Of a DNA stretch of 64,000 nucleotides, positions 33,941-46,699 are shown in pieces (positions within the stretch are counted from its first letter, which is position 1; each line of letters begins with the position of its first letter). The notes below the pieces were generated by a model that saw only the letters and a list, made by a program, of their open reading frames with translations, had not been told where the DNA came from and did not search any database. Source of the DNA: Diphasiastrum complanatum (Eukaryota; Streptophyta; Lycopodiopsida; Lycopodiales; Lycopodiaceae). Made by a program: the position numbers and the translations under genes. The stretch lies in NCBI GenBank assembly GCA_029204225.1, contig MU831951.1:30985-94984 (forward strand). The letters are read 5' to 3'.

Positions 33941-36905
33941 GGGCTTTACTCCACTGCAGATGGCGCCAGAGCACAAGCAACGTAGGTGAAGAGACTATTA
34001 TTCAAAACTGATATATGAAGACCAACAAGACTTATATAAAGCATATATTCTAGATCATATTTCTTTCTTTTCAAAAGTCGTGTTGCAGCAACAGTAGCAA
34101 CTGTTAATTTGAAATCTATTTCACTCGTTTAGGGTTTGTTCAGGCAGATTTGTCGAATGAATTGATGATGCTTATTAACAAACACACACAAACCATTGTC
34201 ACAAATTAAAGTGTACATCAACCAGATCCGTACGAATATGGTCTACACAAACCTAAAAATCTAACAATGAATACGTGAAAAACACTACAGCACCACCACT
34301 TATTAACCTCAAATCTTGGACTAGAACAAGCTTGTATTTAAAAGTAAAAACCAAGGAACCCAAAATACTACTACTTCTAGATTGTATTAATTTTTTTTGA
34401 ACCATATATTTTGTGGCCTACTGGTATGACACACTTTGGCATGCTTTAAACAAAGGGCAAGGCTAAACCTAAATCCTAAAAAAGGCTATATGCATTGGAC
34501 AAAGCTATGATCAACAAAACTACAATCCCATGAAGGACGTTGGTTACAACAAAACCATCAACACAAAATCTCGATAAAAAGCTAAGCACAAAAATAAAGT
34601 CCTCATATGGGCAATACATAGTGCATCACAGGCAGGATTCTATCTGCTTATGCCCTTCTTGGTATGAGAATCTAACCAGATGAAAAACTTAGATGCAATG
34701 TTTATTTTCCTGAAAAAATCTCACTACATTTTTGCGAGGAGTTAGTGAATACAACCATACTAAACAATGAAATCAGTCACAAAACAGAAACAACAAAACA
34801 AACAAAAACAGCTGCAAACGTAAAACTAAATTGAGAAAACAGAAGAACCGAGCTCATGGTGTCAGATAGATGAGGCAAGCGTTTGGATCTTGGCGATGCT
34901 GGTGCACCTTCCTCGTTCTTGTATGCTTGCTGGAGAGAGCTGGAGAAGACGAGCAGAAAAGAATAGCGATCGCAAAAATCTGAGAAAAAATAACCTACCT
35001 TTACTTGCAAGGGCACGTCCTTCATCTACGGGCTCTGACCCACTTTCTAAGGATCCTTGGCCTTCTTGACCACCCTTTAAGATATACCTACTCAGTGTCA
35101 AGGGACAATCCCCATTGCACCTAAATCTTGGATTGGGCCACGTGGGCCCTTGAAGTATCCCCCTTGTCGGGGCGTTATTGTTGAAGAGTCCCGTTGTTCC
35201 CACCCTTGCTTAGGGCCCGAGTCTGAAAATCATGGGGGCCATCATTCCTCCCGTCGTCAATGGCTAGTTGCCTAGCCTAGGTTGCCAACCCCCCAATTTT
35301 CAGCTTCATGAGCTCTTCCCAACCAGCCCCACTTGGTTCACGATGCCCTGCCATTGCTTGGTACATGGCGACCTAGCTTGGAAGATGGTGGATAGTGTGA
35401 GCTGCAACCAATGATTGATCCTCTGCAATGGCACAACAACCTACCCTTGTCATGCCAATCTCGGGTGGCCCATGGGCATGTCCCAAATCCAACGTCAATA
35501 CGGATGGGTGAGTATTGTTTGTATCAAAACAACAATGTAAAAAAAAATCTTAACTGGGAGTATTTGCCCAAGCATCCACCCACGACACTCTCGGCTAGGA
35601 ATAGAATTGAACCTAGACAAACAAGTCGAACCAACCATGCTACATCACCACAACATGCATGTATCTGATCCCAAAACAATGATATCTACACACATGAGAA
35701 TGGAGTTTACAGTGACCTTTCCCGTAAATTGTAGAGGCAAAATGCCCTAGAAATAAAGACTATCCCATCTTCCATTCATTTTGTTTTGCACAAATGATTT
35801 AACTAAGATATGATATCATATTTAATAAGTTTGATTTCTCAAAAGAATTCAGTGAGCGTGCAGAGGGATTGATCGCCTCTTTGGATCTTCTCTGCCATGA
35901 TTGGGGATGGAGAACCCCTAGAAAAAAGAGCCTAGGAATTGATGATTCTTATGCAAGATAAGATGGACATAACCTAGACCCCCTTCCCTAGAAAGTTTGC
36001 ACTTGGGTGAATTCCCAAGTTGTAACATAGAAAATTAAACTATATCATGACTAACATTAAATGTTGAGCCAACTACCTTTCTTGCATGTCAACAATAACT
36101 TACCTACTTTTCCACATGGCTTAAGGGCTTATGGACACATAGGTAAGGCCCCTTCCTCCCCTCTCACTTGACAAATTCTAACTCCCATGCAACCTTCCCT
36201 CACCTTTACACATCATTCTTTCACTCCACTTACCCTTATTCCACTATAAGTCTCCTCCACACCTCACACACTTCAATTTGACACATCACCACCTTTGCCA
36301 AGCCTCCAAACTCCCTATAAAAAAAGTAGTGTGCCCTCCCACTATCCCCTAATTCCAATTAATGAATATTTTGCTTGTCTTTTGTTTGCTTGTATGTGTA
36401 GGTGCTTGGAGAAGTAATTTTGGAGCTATGGCTCAAGGAGACCATGCCAAAATTGATGGGAGCTCTTGGATGATCCACCATCTTCAACACACACACTTTA
36501 TCTCTTCTCTCTTCCCTTCCCCTCACACTCTCTCTCATCCCTATTCACCTTTCTCAAACCCCCTCTCTACCCTTTCCTCTCTTTCTCACCAAAAATGCTA
36601 ATTCTCTCTCTCTTGTGCCTACACCAACAACTCTCTTACTCTCTCTCTAACTCGGCCTTCAAACCTACATTTTTCCAACAACTAAATACTCTTTCCCTAC
36701 ATGCAATAAAACTGCTATCATTTTAGATCCATTCCCAAGCTTGCATGATCAAGAAACTTCCATTTTTGGACCAAGAATCACAAAACTAGTTGCATGCATG
36801 CATTTTCCACTTCTTAAACTTTGCATGTCTGCTTTCCTCATGATAAAACAATTGCATGCATAAGATCTCCATTCCTTTCTCTTTGCATGTCACTATTCTT
36901 GAGTC
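33941..36905 (-). repeat. Second copy of the SmD2 upstream segment
   Basis: Direct repeat of about 27811-30740, with the same candidate exons (ATGAGCTCG at 34856-34848, ORF 35203-34862), the SINE-like stretch (35572-35667) and the TATA box near 36314 with a 79-codon ORF at 36362-36601. It ends after TTGAGTCTTT at 36907, where the palindromic repeat starts. Confidence 0.75.
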
Positions 36906-37192
36906 TTTGCAAAAAAAAAATTCTCATTTCATATAGCACGCCGACGTGCTATCTTGTTTGGTTGCAAAAACTTTTTCTCATTTCATGTAGCACACCGGCG
37001 TGCTATGTTTAAAGGCTGTAAATAAAAATGTCAGAATCCGACATCCCACTTCGGAGATTGCAACTTTTTAAATGGATGACGTCACCTATCCGTGCAAAAA
37101 AAAAAAGCGGACGTCGGATTTCGACGGATAATACAGATGTCGGAATCCGACGTCCGTAACCGAATTCTCAAAGCCGCGTCATTTTTCTAGTG
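36906..37192 (+). mobile_element. Palindrome array and CACTA-like end
   Basis: Two 18-bp palindromes (36934-36951, 36988-37005) in the same frame as at 14149 are followed by repeated TCGGAATCCGAC-type motifs (37030-37160). A terminus reading TTTTTCTAGTG comes last, which is CACTAGAAAAA on the other strand. CACTA elements have CACTA ends and subterminal repeats of this kind. No transposase is present and the opposite end was not found. Confidence 0.5.
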
Positions 37193-37911
37193 TTTTCTTA
37201 TTTTTTATTCTTGCAGGAGATTGTTGGAGATCGGCTTTTGGCGCTTCTTCTCAACTCTATCAATTCCATTTGTCTCATTCCAAGTACAATTCTTTTGTTT
37301 TGTTATGTGCAACTAAGATTTCTTTCTTTGTAACTTTTTCTTGTACACTATCTTCCTTGTATTGTATATTTTGTGTAGTTAAACACAAATATGTGTCTTA
37401 GTGATTTATGATGATGAGCGAATGAGAGAGGAAGAGATGGATGTGTGTGAGAGACATGAGAGAGAGCAACAAAATATAGATAGAAGAGTTTGATTTAATA
37501 TTATGTTCTTTGTAAATTTTAGGATTTAGATTTAATGTTATGTTCTTTGTAAAATAGTGTGAGACTAAGAGCTCTTGAGGTTTGAATGAAGATCATAATC
37601 AGCTCCACCATCAAAGATGTAGAGCTACCACTTTTTCTCACTGATTGATCCAGTATCACTTTTTTTTCGTTTTTTTTTCCACGTGGACATCAAATTTCAA
37701 CGTCCATGTGGCCGGGCCGTCGGAATCCGACATCCATGTGGCATGCTCTTTGGTTTTAGGCTTGGCGTCGGATTTCGTCGGATTTTAAATGCGACGGATT
37801 CCGACGACCTTATAGCGACGCATTTTTCGACGCCCATGTCGATTCAAAAAAAAATTAAAACGTTATTTCACGTTGGAAATCTCGTCGGAAATCGTGGCAA
37901 TTCTTGTAGTG
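37193..37911 (+). mobile_element. CACTA-like element remnant with right-hand terminus
   Basis: The minus strand at 37911 starts CACTACAAGAATTGCCACGA. It is followed inward by repeated CGTCGGAATCCGACG-like motifs (37700-37890). This matches the form of a CACTA (En/Spm) terminal inverted repeat with subterminal repeats. Between 37193 and 37680 there is no recognisable gene. A left terminus is missing, so it is a fragment. Confidence 0.55.
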
Positions 37912-37970
37912 TCTCAACCATAAAACTCCATGAATGAGCCTCCATCTCCATCTTGCCAGAAGAAACCATC

Positions 37971-38758
37971 TGTTGGCTGATTCTGTCGAATTCCCAAGAT
38001 ACTCGGATAGAGCAACTCAAGAGCACCTCTAACCTTAGACCAAGGAGGTCTCTGAGAAGACGAGCCTTAATGAAGACTGAGAGCCGAGGAATACTAGTTA
38101 GTAATGACAAGTAAGAACTGTGTAAGCCTCATGGTGAATCTCGGAAGATGGAATGACCATGTAGAAACTAGTATTTCTAGGCAAGTGTAATAAATGCAAG
38201 TATACCCCTCTTAAAGAAACTAGAGTGAGCCACTTTTTGATGGTGACCTCTAGTGGAGAGCATTATTCCACTTGTAATTTGTGAAATGTGGAAATTCCAC
38301 TAGGATGCCACCTAAGAAGCTCTCTTGCTTATTTAAGAGACTCTCTCTTTGTGTAGAGGAGCTTTTTGTGAATTGTATCAATTCCATGCTGAAATGAGAA
38401 GAGCCTTCACGAGTTTGGTGCATCCATTGAGCTCCTTGATCATACTTGTTTCTTGAGTGATGCATTCATGATCTTGCCCTTCCCTCCTTTTGTGTGTGGT
38501 TGTGGACTGTAGAGTGGATTAGATTTGCTGCTTTCGTAGAGTGGATTAGTTTCTTTCCTTGTTTGTGGATTAACGTAGGAACCAGCATTCAGGTAAACTA
38601 GATAGGTTGGATCTGTGGTGTAAATCTTGCATATTCTCTGACATTCCAGTTCTTGATGTTCTTGGGGTGTCCAAGAATCAAAAGGCTGGTTGGTTTCTTG
38701 ATTCTTGGACTCCAAAAATGCTGTAGATTAGTTCTTGATTATTGTTTTGTCAATTTAT
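37971..38758 (+). repeat. 5' LTR of the plus-strand gag-only element, truncated
   Basis: It starts TGTTGGCTGATTCTG and follows the LTR at 32200 up to GTCAATTTAT. It then breaks off, losing about 400 bp of LTR end, the primer site and part of the leader. It has about 30 bp near 38226-38262 that the LTR at 32200 lacks. Confidence 0.7.
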
Positions 38759-41700
38759 CACGTGTAGCTCAATGTTAGTAAAATGCAGACTTTGATTCAC
38801 TCCGTTTTAAGTGTTCAATGTCAAACACATACCATCGACATTAAGACACCCCCACATCATCGCAACCTCATGCCATCCCATCATGACCGTTTACAACCAT
38901 ACCACTCTTCCTCTCTGCTAGACCTTCATGCTCCTTCCGTTTCCTCAAGCTAAAATCTCAACCGGAGCCAGAGCCCAGCTCTCAGATCTCGACCGACGGT
39001 GCTCTGTGACATCTCGACAGACGGTTTTCAGTTAGATCTCAATTGACGATTTTCAGTTAAATCTCAACTGACGGCCTCAGTTAAATCTCAACCGACAGTC
39101 TTAGTCATATCTCAACTGACGGCCTCAGTCAGATCTCAACCGACGGCCTCATTCAGATCTCAACCGACGGCCTCAGTCAGATCTCAACCGACGGCCTCAG
39201 TCAGATCTCAACCGACGACCTCAGTCAGATCTCAACCGACGGCCTCAGTCAGATATCAACCGATGACCTAAGTCAGCTCTCAACCGATGACCAACTGTTA
39301 AAATCTCGACTGGAGCCAGAGCCTATCGTCAGATCTCGACCGAAGGGATATCTCACACTTTAGCCAGATGACATCCATGCCAGACCATAACAAATCACTA
39401 CACATTTTCTTTGCATCCACCACCTTCTACCTTCGTTTGCATCTGACTCTGTCAATCTCCGTTTGCATCTGATGCACTCTGCCCCTGTTCATCTCCCATG
39501 CCTCTCCACCTGTTTTAATCACACACCTACCCGCATCCACATTAGACCGCAAACAGACTGCCTTCATTAGCAGTCACAAACAAGAACACATACACCCATA
39601 CTACCCGCACTACACCACAACTGACCACATTGCATCGCAGAACACCAATCTGCTAACTACCCCGCCTAACTTGCAAACACATCGCATTTGTCTGCATTCA
39701 CAAACACCCAACGCCATTCATCCTTCATTCGCAACTCACCGCATTCACACCCCTTCCACCTTCAACCGCAACTGGCTGCACTCCACATCACCCAATCATC
39801 CACATCCAATCACAACATAGTCACTCCTCTCCACCATCGCAACCACCTGAACACTACCTGCATCCACTCTTAACCCCCTCATTACAACCGTATTCTTCCA
39901 CAGTCGCAACAGACCACAATCAGACAACCCTACGACGACCCTCGGCCACCTTCAACTGCCAAGAGACCACCCTCTACCCACATCCGCATACCATCGTTGA
40001 AACCGCACCCAACCATTGAAACCGCAATCTCCACAACCGTTCCCTATATGTCGTAATCACCACATCCGCTGTAATCACCACATCCACCATAACCCACCGC
40101 ACAACTCCACAATCACCTCGTCTCCATTCTCACACTGTGGTAACCGCAAGCCCGCTGCTGTTCAGCCGTAGCAGCCTCTTTCCCCTACAACCAGAGAAAT
40201 TCAAACCACGCACACATCAATCCATCCTAACTATCTTGCCCCGTGGATCCTAACTACCCACCATCACTGCACCAGATCCCACGTGACCAACAATCAACCA
40301 GCCCATAACTAACCACAACTAATTGCAATTTAGCAGACCGCAAAACATCGCCAATCGTCTCCATTCTCACACCGTAGAAATCGCATCGCCACGTTCCAAC
40401 GCTCACACACATTCAACCAAATCCACCGTTCAGCCATAGCGGCCTCAGTCACCTCCAACCTGAGCGTCTTCAAACCACAATAAACGTAACACTCGCATTC
40501 ACATCCCTCCATCTCCATTTTTCCTTACATATGTTCCAATACCATCCCAACACACACGACCACTACATTCACCTACACCCATCTCCATTCGCCATCCTCA
40601 CAACAGATTCCAACTAACACCGCAACCACCGCCAGCAGCCACATTACAACAACACATCCGTCACTTGACATAAACGTAACACCCGCATGCACTCGTTCCA
40701 CCACAATCACCCGTTGAAACCGTGTCCACCCATCGAAATCGCATTCAAACGTTAACATCGCATACAACCGTCGAGACCGTAATCACAATGCCTCCACCAC
40801 TGCTCGCAATCACCCGCACCCCACCGCAGATCGCAAGATCGCATTATAACGACCACTTACAAATTCGACCGCTCCACTGTATTCCGATTATAATCAGTCA
40901 CAATCCGCATACGTCCGTCCCAAAACCATCCAAAAACACACAACCACTGCACTTAACCGCACCTTCCGACTGACACCGCTACAGACAACCATCACCACCA
41001 GCAACCACATTACAATCGCACATCTGTAACTTGGCATAAACTGCACACATCCATTCCACCCGCACCCCAACTACATCAGCCTTTGATACATAATGACTTC
41101 CATAAACTGTCACACACGCACTTAACTAAAACCAGCTCACACTCCAATCGCACCCACAATAGAACCATAGCTACCGCAAATTCCCACAAACACCACCTTA
41201 CGCCTGCACAAGAGCCTTCGCCCACAAACGTTCACTGAAGCAGCTCTCACCCGTCTCCAACGTCATCAACCGCATCCCTCCGTTCTCAACCACATTAGAC
41301 CGCAATCAAACCGCATCATTCCGTCACCCGTAATCCAATCTTAGCATTCCTCCACCCGTATTCCAACCCAATCCATCGTTGCCCTGTCCTAACCAACTGC
41401 AACTCACTGCATCCCCTAATGCATTGACGTGACCATATTCAAACCCCTTCCACCTTCAGCAACCAGTAGGCCACCATCCGAATAGCACGACCACAACGGA
41501 CCACAATGAAACACAGATCGCAACTGACCTCACCAGCCGGATATTAGCACTGACAGAAATCTACCTCAAATAATTGCAACCCCACGTAACCGTAAACCAT
41601 AAACCATAGGGATCGCAAAACACCCAAAAAAAAAAAAACCCTCTCCAAAAAGACAAAAAAAGTCAAAAAATAAAAAACACAATAAAGAAAACTCATTAAC

Positions 41701-41823
41701 AACACAAAAACAGACACACAAGTCCTCAATGGACCAACAAAACGAGCCTAAAGTCCCAGAGATTATCCATACGAGATCTGGTCCCTTGTAGCTGAACAAA
41801 TCAGACGTCTTAGGTTTTACCGA
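38759..41823 (+). other. A+C-rich leader of the gag-only element (plus copy)
   Basis: About 3 kb in which the sense strand is strongly rich in A and C, with endlessly varied CCGCAAC/ACCGCA words and no long ORF. It corresponds, inverted, to 56679-59770. About 0.9-1.0 kb present in the inverted copy (59770-60790) is missing at the left end. No gene is seen. Confidence 0.7.
38950..39350 (+). repeat. 24-bp tandem repeat array
   Basis: About a dozen units of the form GATCTCAACCGACGGCCTCA plus four bases, most regular at 39120-39260, degenerating to both sides. The same array is at 59340-59640 on the minus strand. Confidence 0.9.
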
Positions 41824-43077
41824 ATGAGAGCCGAACTCCAAGAGCCATCCACAAACTCGTTCAACGGACAAGAACCTGATAGAGCCGAGTCTTCACGAGC
41901 ACGAGCCTGTTTTTATGGTACTGAGCCCTCATGGGTCAGAACCAACCCTAATGGAGTTTCAGCTACCCACGGAGCTTATCTTGAAAGACGTACACCCAAA
42001 CTAGATCTACCAAAGTTTGACGGTAGTTTGGACCCTCAAAGATTTTTGCAAATCTTTGAGAATGCATGTGATGTATATGGCGAAACATCCCCCGATGCTA
42101 TGGTCCAACTGTTTTCGATGACCATGATCGCTAAAGCACGTGACTGGTTTTTCAACCTTGATCGTGAAGAGAAGACAGACTGGTCAATTTTAAAAGAGTC
42201 CTTTATCAAGCGTTTTAAGCCCTTTTGCTTGGTCGAGAGCCCTTTTGTCAAATTGAGTAACATCAAGATGGCAAAAGATGAATGTGTACGAGACTATATT
42301 GAGCTCTTCAAACGACTCAAAAGTCAAGTACAAGAACAGCCCTCCGAATAGATGCTCATCATCTGGTTCTTAGTCGGCCTTCCAAGATGGATTAGATGCG
42401 AGCTTAAATCCAATGATGAATACACGAGTCTAAATTTGGCTATGTCTGATGCCATCAAGGAAGAAGACGAAGGTTCAGATGTTGACGAATCTAGGGCAAG
42501 GCTTGCACCACACGCTCCTGTCCATGAGTCAAAGCCGATCGAGGACACCAGAGATCAGCTTTGTAAATCCCAGTTGGAGTTGCTTAATAAGCAACATCAA
42601 CTACAGATGGAGAAACTCACCAATGAGTTTCAAGCTACCATGAAGTCTATCCAAAGTAATATGCCTGGTCAGCCAAACCCTGCACAGGTACCTTATAGAT
42701 GAAAAACAGTATGGTGCCCACACTGCCGGACTACGCATCCTGTTGATGCTTGTCCTTCATATCGACCTATCCAAGCACATACAGTTCAACAATATGAAGA
42801 ACACCCATCACAATCTGGAAATGACTTGCCTTATCATAAATATCCACCATAAAGTCCAGAACCACTAGCCATACAAGATGGCTACGCCGTTATACAAGGG
42901 CCATTGCACACCAGATGTTTCATCTGTGGTGAAACCGGCCACTTCATGGTTGATTGTCCAGTTAAGACCCAGTACCATGCTGAGTGTCCCGACTGTATCC
43001 GAAAACACAGTTTCAAAGACTGTCTAAAGCAACCAACTAAGATCCTACCTGTCCGTCATGTTAGTTATGACTCCTGA
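41824..43077 (+). pseudogene. Gypsy-type gag with three zinc-knuckle-like motifs (plus copy)
   Basis: One frame of 417 codons encodes gag. It has an N-terminal region, a retrotransposon-gag domain (PKLDLPKFDGSLDP ... DWFFNLDREEKTDW) and a Lys/Gln-rich linker. Three Cys-His motifs follow: CPHCRTTHPVDAC (42715-42753), CFICGETGHFMVDC (42916-42957, canonical CX2CX4HX4C) and CPDCIRKHSFKDC (42985-43023). The frame is broken by exactly three nonsense codons at 42349, 42700 and 42850. The inverted copy has sense codons there (CAG, CGA, GAA), so this gag was intact when it inserted. No protease, RT or integrase follows. Confidence 0.85.
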
Positions 43078-44666
43078 TACGATCCTCACAACAACCACAC
43101 GAGCACCATAGCACCCAACCGCTCAACCTGCTGCTCACTCAAGAAGTTTCTAGCAAACTTCTACATTACCACACAATATACCAGCTCCAAAATGCCAGAA
43201 GACACTAATATGAAATGAGTCATTGTCGCAAGAAAGTGAAACCGATATTCCGTCATCTGCTACAATGTCCAACCAAGAGCAACCTCCACAGGGAATTGAC
43301 AGTTTTCCTCCCCTTCTGCAACTCAAATCTATTTGTCTTTCCACAAGATGATAAGATTTTCAATGTGCCAATACACAATATTTCTCGAATTCGAAAATCG
43401 AGATAGAGATTTGGTTCTGAATCTCTTGTTCAGAGAGGTCCTTAGGACATAGTACCTCAACCATACCTGTATCTCAAGTTATATCTTACAACATCTGCTA
43501 TCAATGATGGTAGATTTTTGTGTCACAAACCCTGCCTTGTTTTGAAAAGGGCATATCAGAGTACGTATCATTACTCTACAAAACAAATGAACTATTCCAA
43601 CTATCAAGGTGACTTATCAATGTTGATGAATGCAAGTTTTGTTCGACAAGTGCTACACAGTTCTCACTCTTTGTCACGTTTATTTATTTCCTTGTTTCTC
43701 TTCACCTATTTTGTGTGATTGATTTTTGCATGAGGAATAGCTACTGCACGAGAGTCTTCTGTAGAGCATCTCCAGAACACATTTTCATTCATCTATCCAT
43801 CTTCAGATTACCTTGTACAACATGTTCAAATTTTTCAAAACTATGAGAAATCCATGACAAGTTAGAGTTGATTCCTGCACCTCATTGCCATATTACTCTT
43901 CAAGTCAACTACAGCAAGATCGAAACAAATTTAGTTAAAATTTGTTCAATCTTTAGTCCAGTCGCATGTTCACCGTGTTTTCAACTGCGTGTTCCACACA
44001 CCACTCCAATCTTGAACATGAACAGTTACCAGCAACAACGTCCCCACCAACATATTTTTTTTTGGGGGGGAGAGAGAGTGGATCTGCTTGGATCCACTGG
44101 AGCAGACACATTGCCAACAACAACATCAACAAGATCGACAACCAAGGTCACAAGTCAAATATGAAAAAGACAAGGCTAAAGAAGACAGATGGGTAATCCA
44201 AAAAGACTCAATCAGAAGAAGTACCCTTGTCATGACGAAGATCCTTCAAAAAGGGAAACACAAGCATTGGGAAATCAGACTCCTTCTTCAACTAACCTCT
44301 CGTCATACATCTGCATCCATTGTCATGCCTATCGCCCAAACCATCTACCGTTGTCACTACCACCCTTCCATCTATTTGTTTATCATCAGTTTACATTTCT
44401 TCTGAGAGATTCCTAGTTTTTTATAGTCCTACCAAAGTAGTTGAAAGATCATTGCAAATGTCTTGCGGAGACCAATTGCCACCTACAATGGTTGATCAGT
44501 CAAACGAAGACCTTAGAAGTAGGCGAAGCAGCTAGAAGAACTAAAGATGAAGATCCAAGAAGCTGAGGAAGGACAAAACTTAAGCAACAGATGAGTCAGA
44601 TCAACCTTGATCAAAAGAAACTCTCTGGAGCAATGATAGTTGAATCCTCTTTTATGTTGTTAAAAG
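43078..44666 (+). other. 3' internal region of the plus-strand gag-only element
   Basis: No pol motif is found on either strand. Short frames such as 43215-43406 recur in the inverted copy but have no known domain. From about 44022 it matches 30830-31470. The match stops at GTTGAATCCTCT (44652), where unrelated repeat DNA begins, so the last 0.7 kb and the 3' LTR are missing. Confidence 0.6.
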
Positions 44667-46690
44667 TGGCCAACGATGTCTTGAAGTTAACACAAGTCAT
44701 TATTACTAGGTGGCTTGGTCGACATGTTTTTCTTAATAGATTGTGATATGTTCTCCAATTTATTGGACAAGTAATAAATTCTAAACTTAACAAGCTTTTG
44801 AAAAAGAAAAAAGAGAATGAAAGAAATTCTTTTAAATACATTGATTGCATTGACGTAAAAAAAAGATGTCTTTGAAGCAACCCTACAATCTATTAGCAAA
44901 TCAAAAATAGAAATTCAAGTTCTTGTTGCAAAAAAGCTTTTGAAAATCTTGTGCAATTTTTCAAATCTTTGTGGTTTGCACTTTTTTGTTGAATCTGTTA
45001 AAAACTGTCTATATTGACCCTTACATTTCAAACAGATTACATTGAGTTTGGAGCGATCTCAAGTATTATATCAAGTGAGGTTATCACAATTCACCTTGAG
45101 TTCATTGAAGATCCACTCACTAATCTAAATGTTAGAACATATTATAATAAGGGTTATCCTTGCTATGATGAGGTATGCAAACAACTCCACTCATGCACAT
45201 TCCTTACAGCTGAATATAATTTTGTAAAAGGGTATTTAAAAGATTACAAACTTGTTTTTGTGAAAATACGTAATATAATATTGAGATTAGAAAATCTAGG
45301 ATAAGATTTAAAAACTTCACTCATGTTATAAACACAATGACAAAAAAAAAAAAAGAGAAACGACCCAGACACCCATTTTATTGAAAAGTTGTAATTTTAT
45401 TGAGAAAATGCCAATATTGCGAAAGTTAAAAACAAAAAAACAAAAAAAAAATTCAAAAAATTTAAAAATTTATTATTTTGTTATAATTACAAATATGAAA
45501 AATATAGGCTATCATTTCACTTTTTCAAATGTGTTCTTATTAAATAAATTCCAATGTGAACAACTTTATGATTTAAAAAAATCATAATAATATCAAATTT
45601 TCAAACTTTGAACTTGAATATGAGAAAAACATTTACGATTTTAAGTAATGTAACCAATTCGAAAATTCTGAGATTAACTTATTTGTTACAAACTTTTTAT
45701 AATTACACATTTGGTTTGTTTAAGAGTAATCTTTATGACTAGAATGTTGAAATTTGAAATTGATTGTATTTGAAAAATGTGTACAAGATCATGTTATGTT
45801 TGGCTTGAGAAGATTTCAAAAAATGGGTGTCAACCGAATGATAATTGCATACATCACATAGCTTCTTTCAATACCATATATCTCATGTCATAAATGACCT
45901 GCCATCAATGTGGTTCAACAAGCAATTTTCAAAGTAGAGAGAACAACATGTGTCACTACATACATAAAATACACTAGCCATTATCATTACTACAAAACAA
46001 GCTCTTGATATAGCAATAAAAAAATATCTCTGATTTGTGGTCGCACCTCTTGAAATGAGATTGAAAATGAAATACATGATAAAATCTTGACATATGTGAA
46101 AAAATGGCAGAAAATTCATTGTCACTATTATGGCCAATTCTAAGGCCTATCTATGAATAGCGATTCATGCCCCTTTATACTGACTGGAGCAAGATATTGT
46201 TAGCTAACTGCAATAAGTTCCTTGCCATTCAATCCTTGTCATTGGAAGACAAAATAACATTGAAATTGTATATTGTGAAACCAATTTTAGCTCAATTCTT
46301 TTGGTCAAATAACTGGCAAACATAGCATAACAATATCTTGAGGGTTTAGGGTCATGATTGATACTAGATAGGGGAGAAAGAGTGTGCAAGGGAGAGAGTG
46401 TGAATGATGAGAGAGAGTTTAGGTGATAGGGAGTCTTCCCTGAGTCTTGAATGTAGTTAATGTTACATGTACAATGTTGAATCATGAATGTAGACAAAAG
46501 TATGTACTAGGATCTATGGAGTCTGGACAGGACTCGAGAGTCTCAATCAGATCCTCTGTCCACAATGTTGAATGCACCAATTGGCGATTCGAATCAGTTT
46601 GAACTTTGAACCTGAGGTTACTAAACGAACCAAACATGAATGATGAAACATTACTTTAATCATAAATGCTTAACAACCTAATTCTAGAAT
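44667..46690 (+). repeat. 2-kb repeat with decayed transposase-like stretch
   Basis: Repeated in inverted orientation at 61705-63692; its last 280 bp also occur at 10728. The first 650 bp encode protein-like stretches broken by stops (VANDVLKLTQVIITRWLGR; further on DYIEFGAISSIISSEVITIH). The TRWL context recalls the C-terminal part of hAT-type transposases, but this is weak. The rest is AT-rich with no motif. Confidence 0.45.
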
Positions 46691-46699
46691 ATAGATCCT

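Noticed and set aside
42036-42266. Minus-strand ORF over the gag, also at 56248-56466
   Set aside because: It is a shadow of the gag frame on the other strand and has no independent support.
44667-45304. Definite hAT transposase
   Set aside because: Only one short RWL-type context resembles the family and all frames contain stops; the assignment is kept as a weak possibility.
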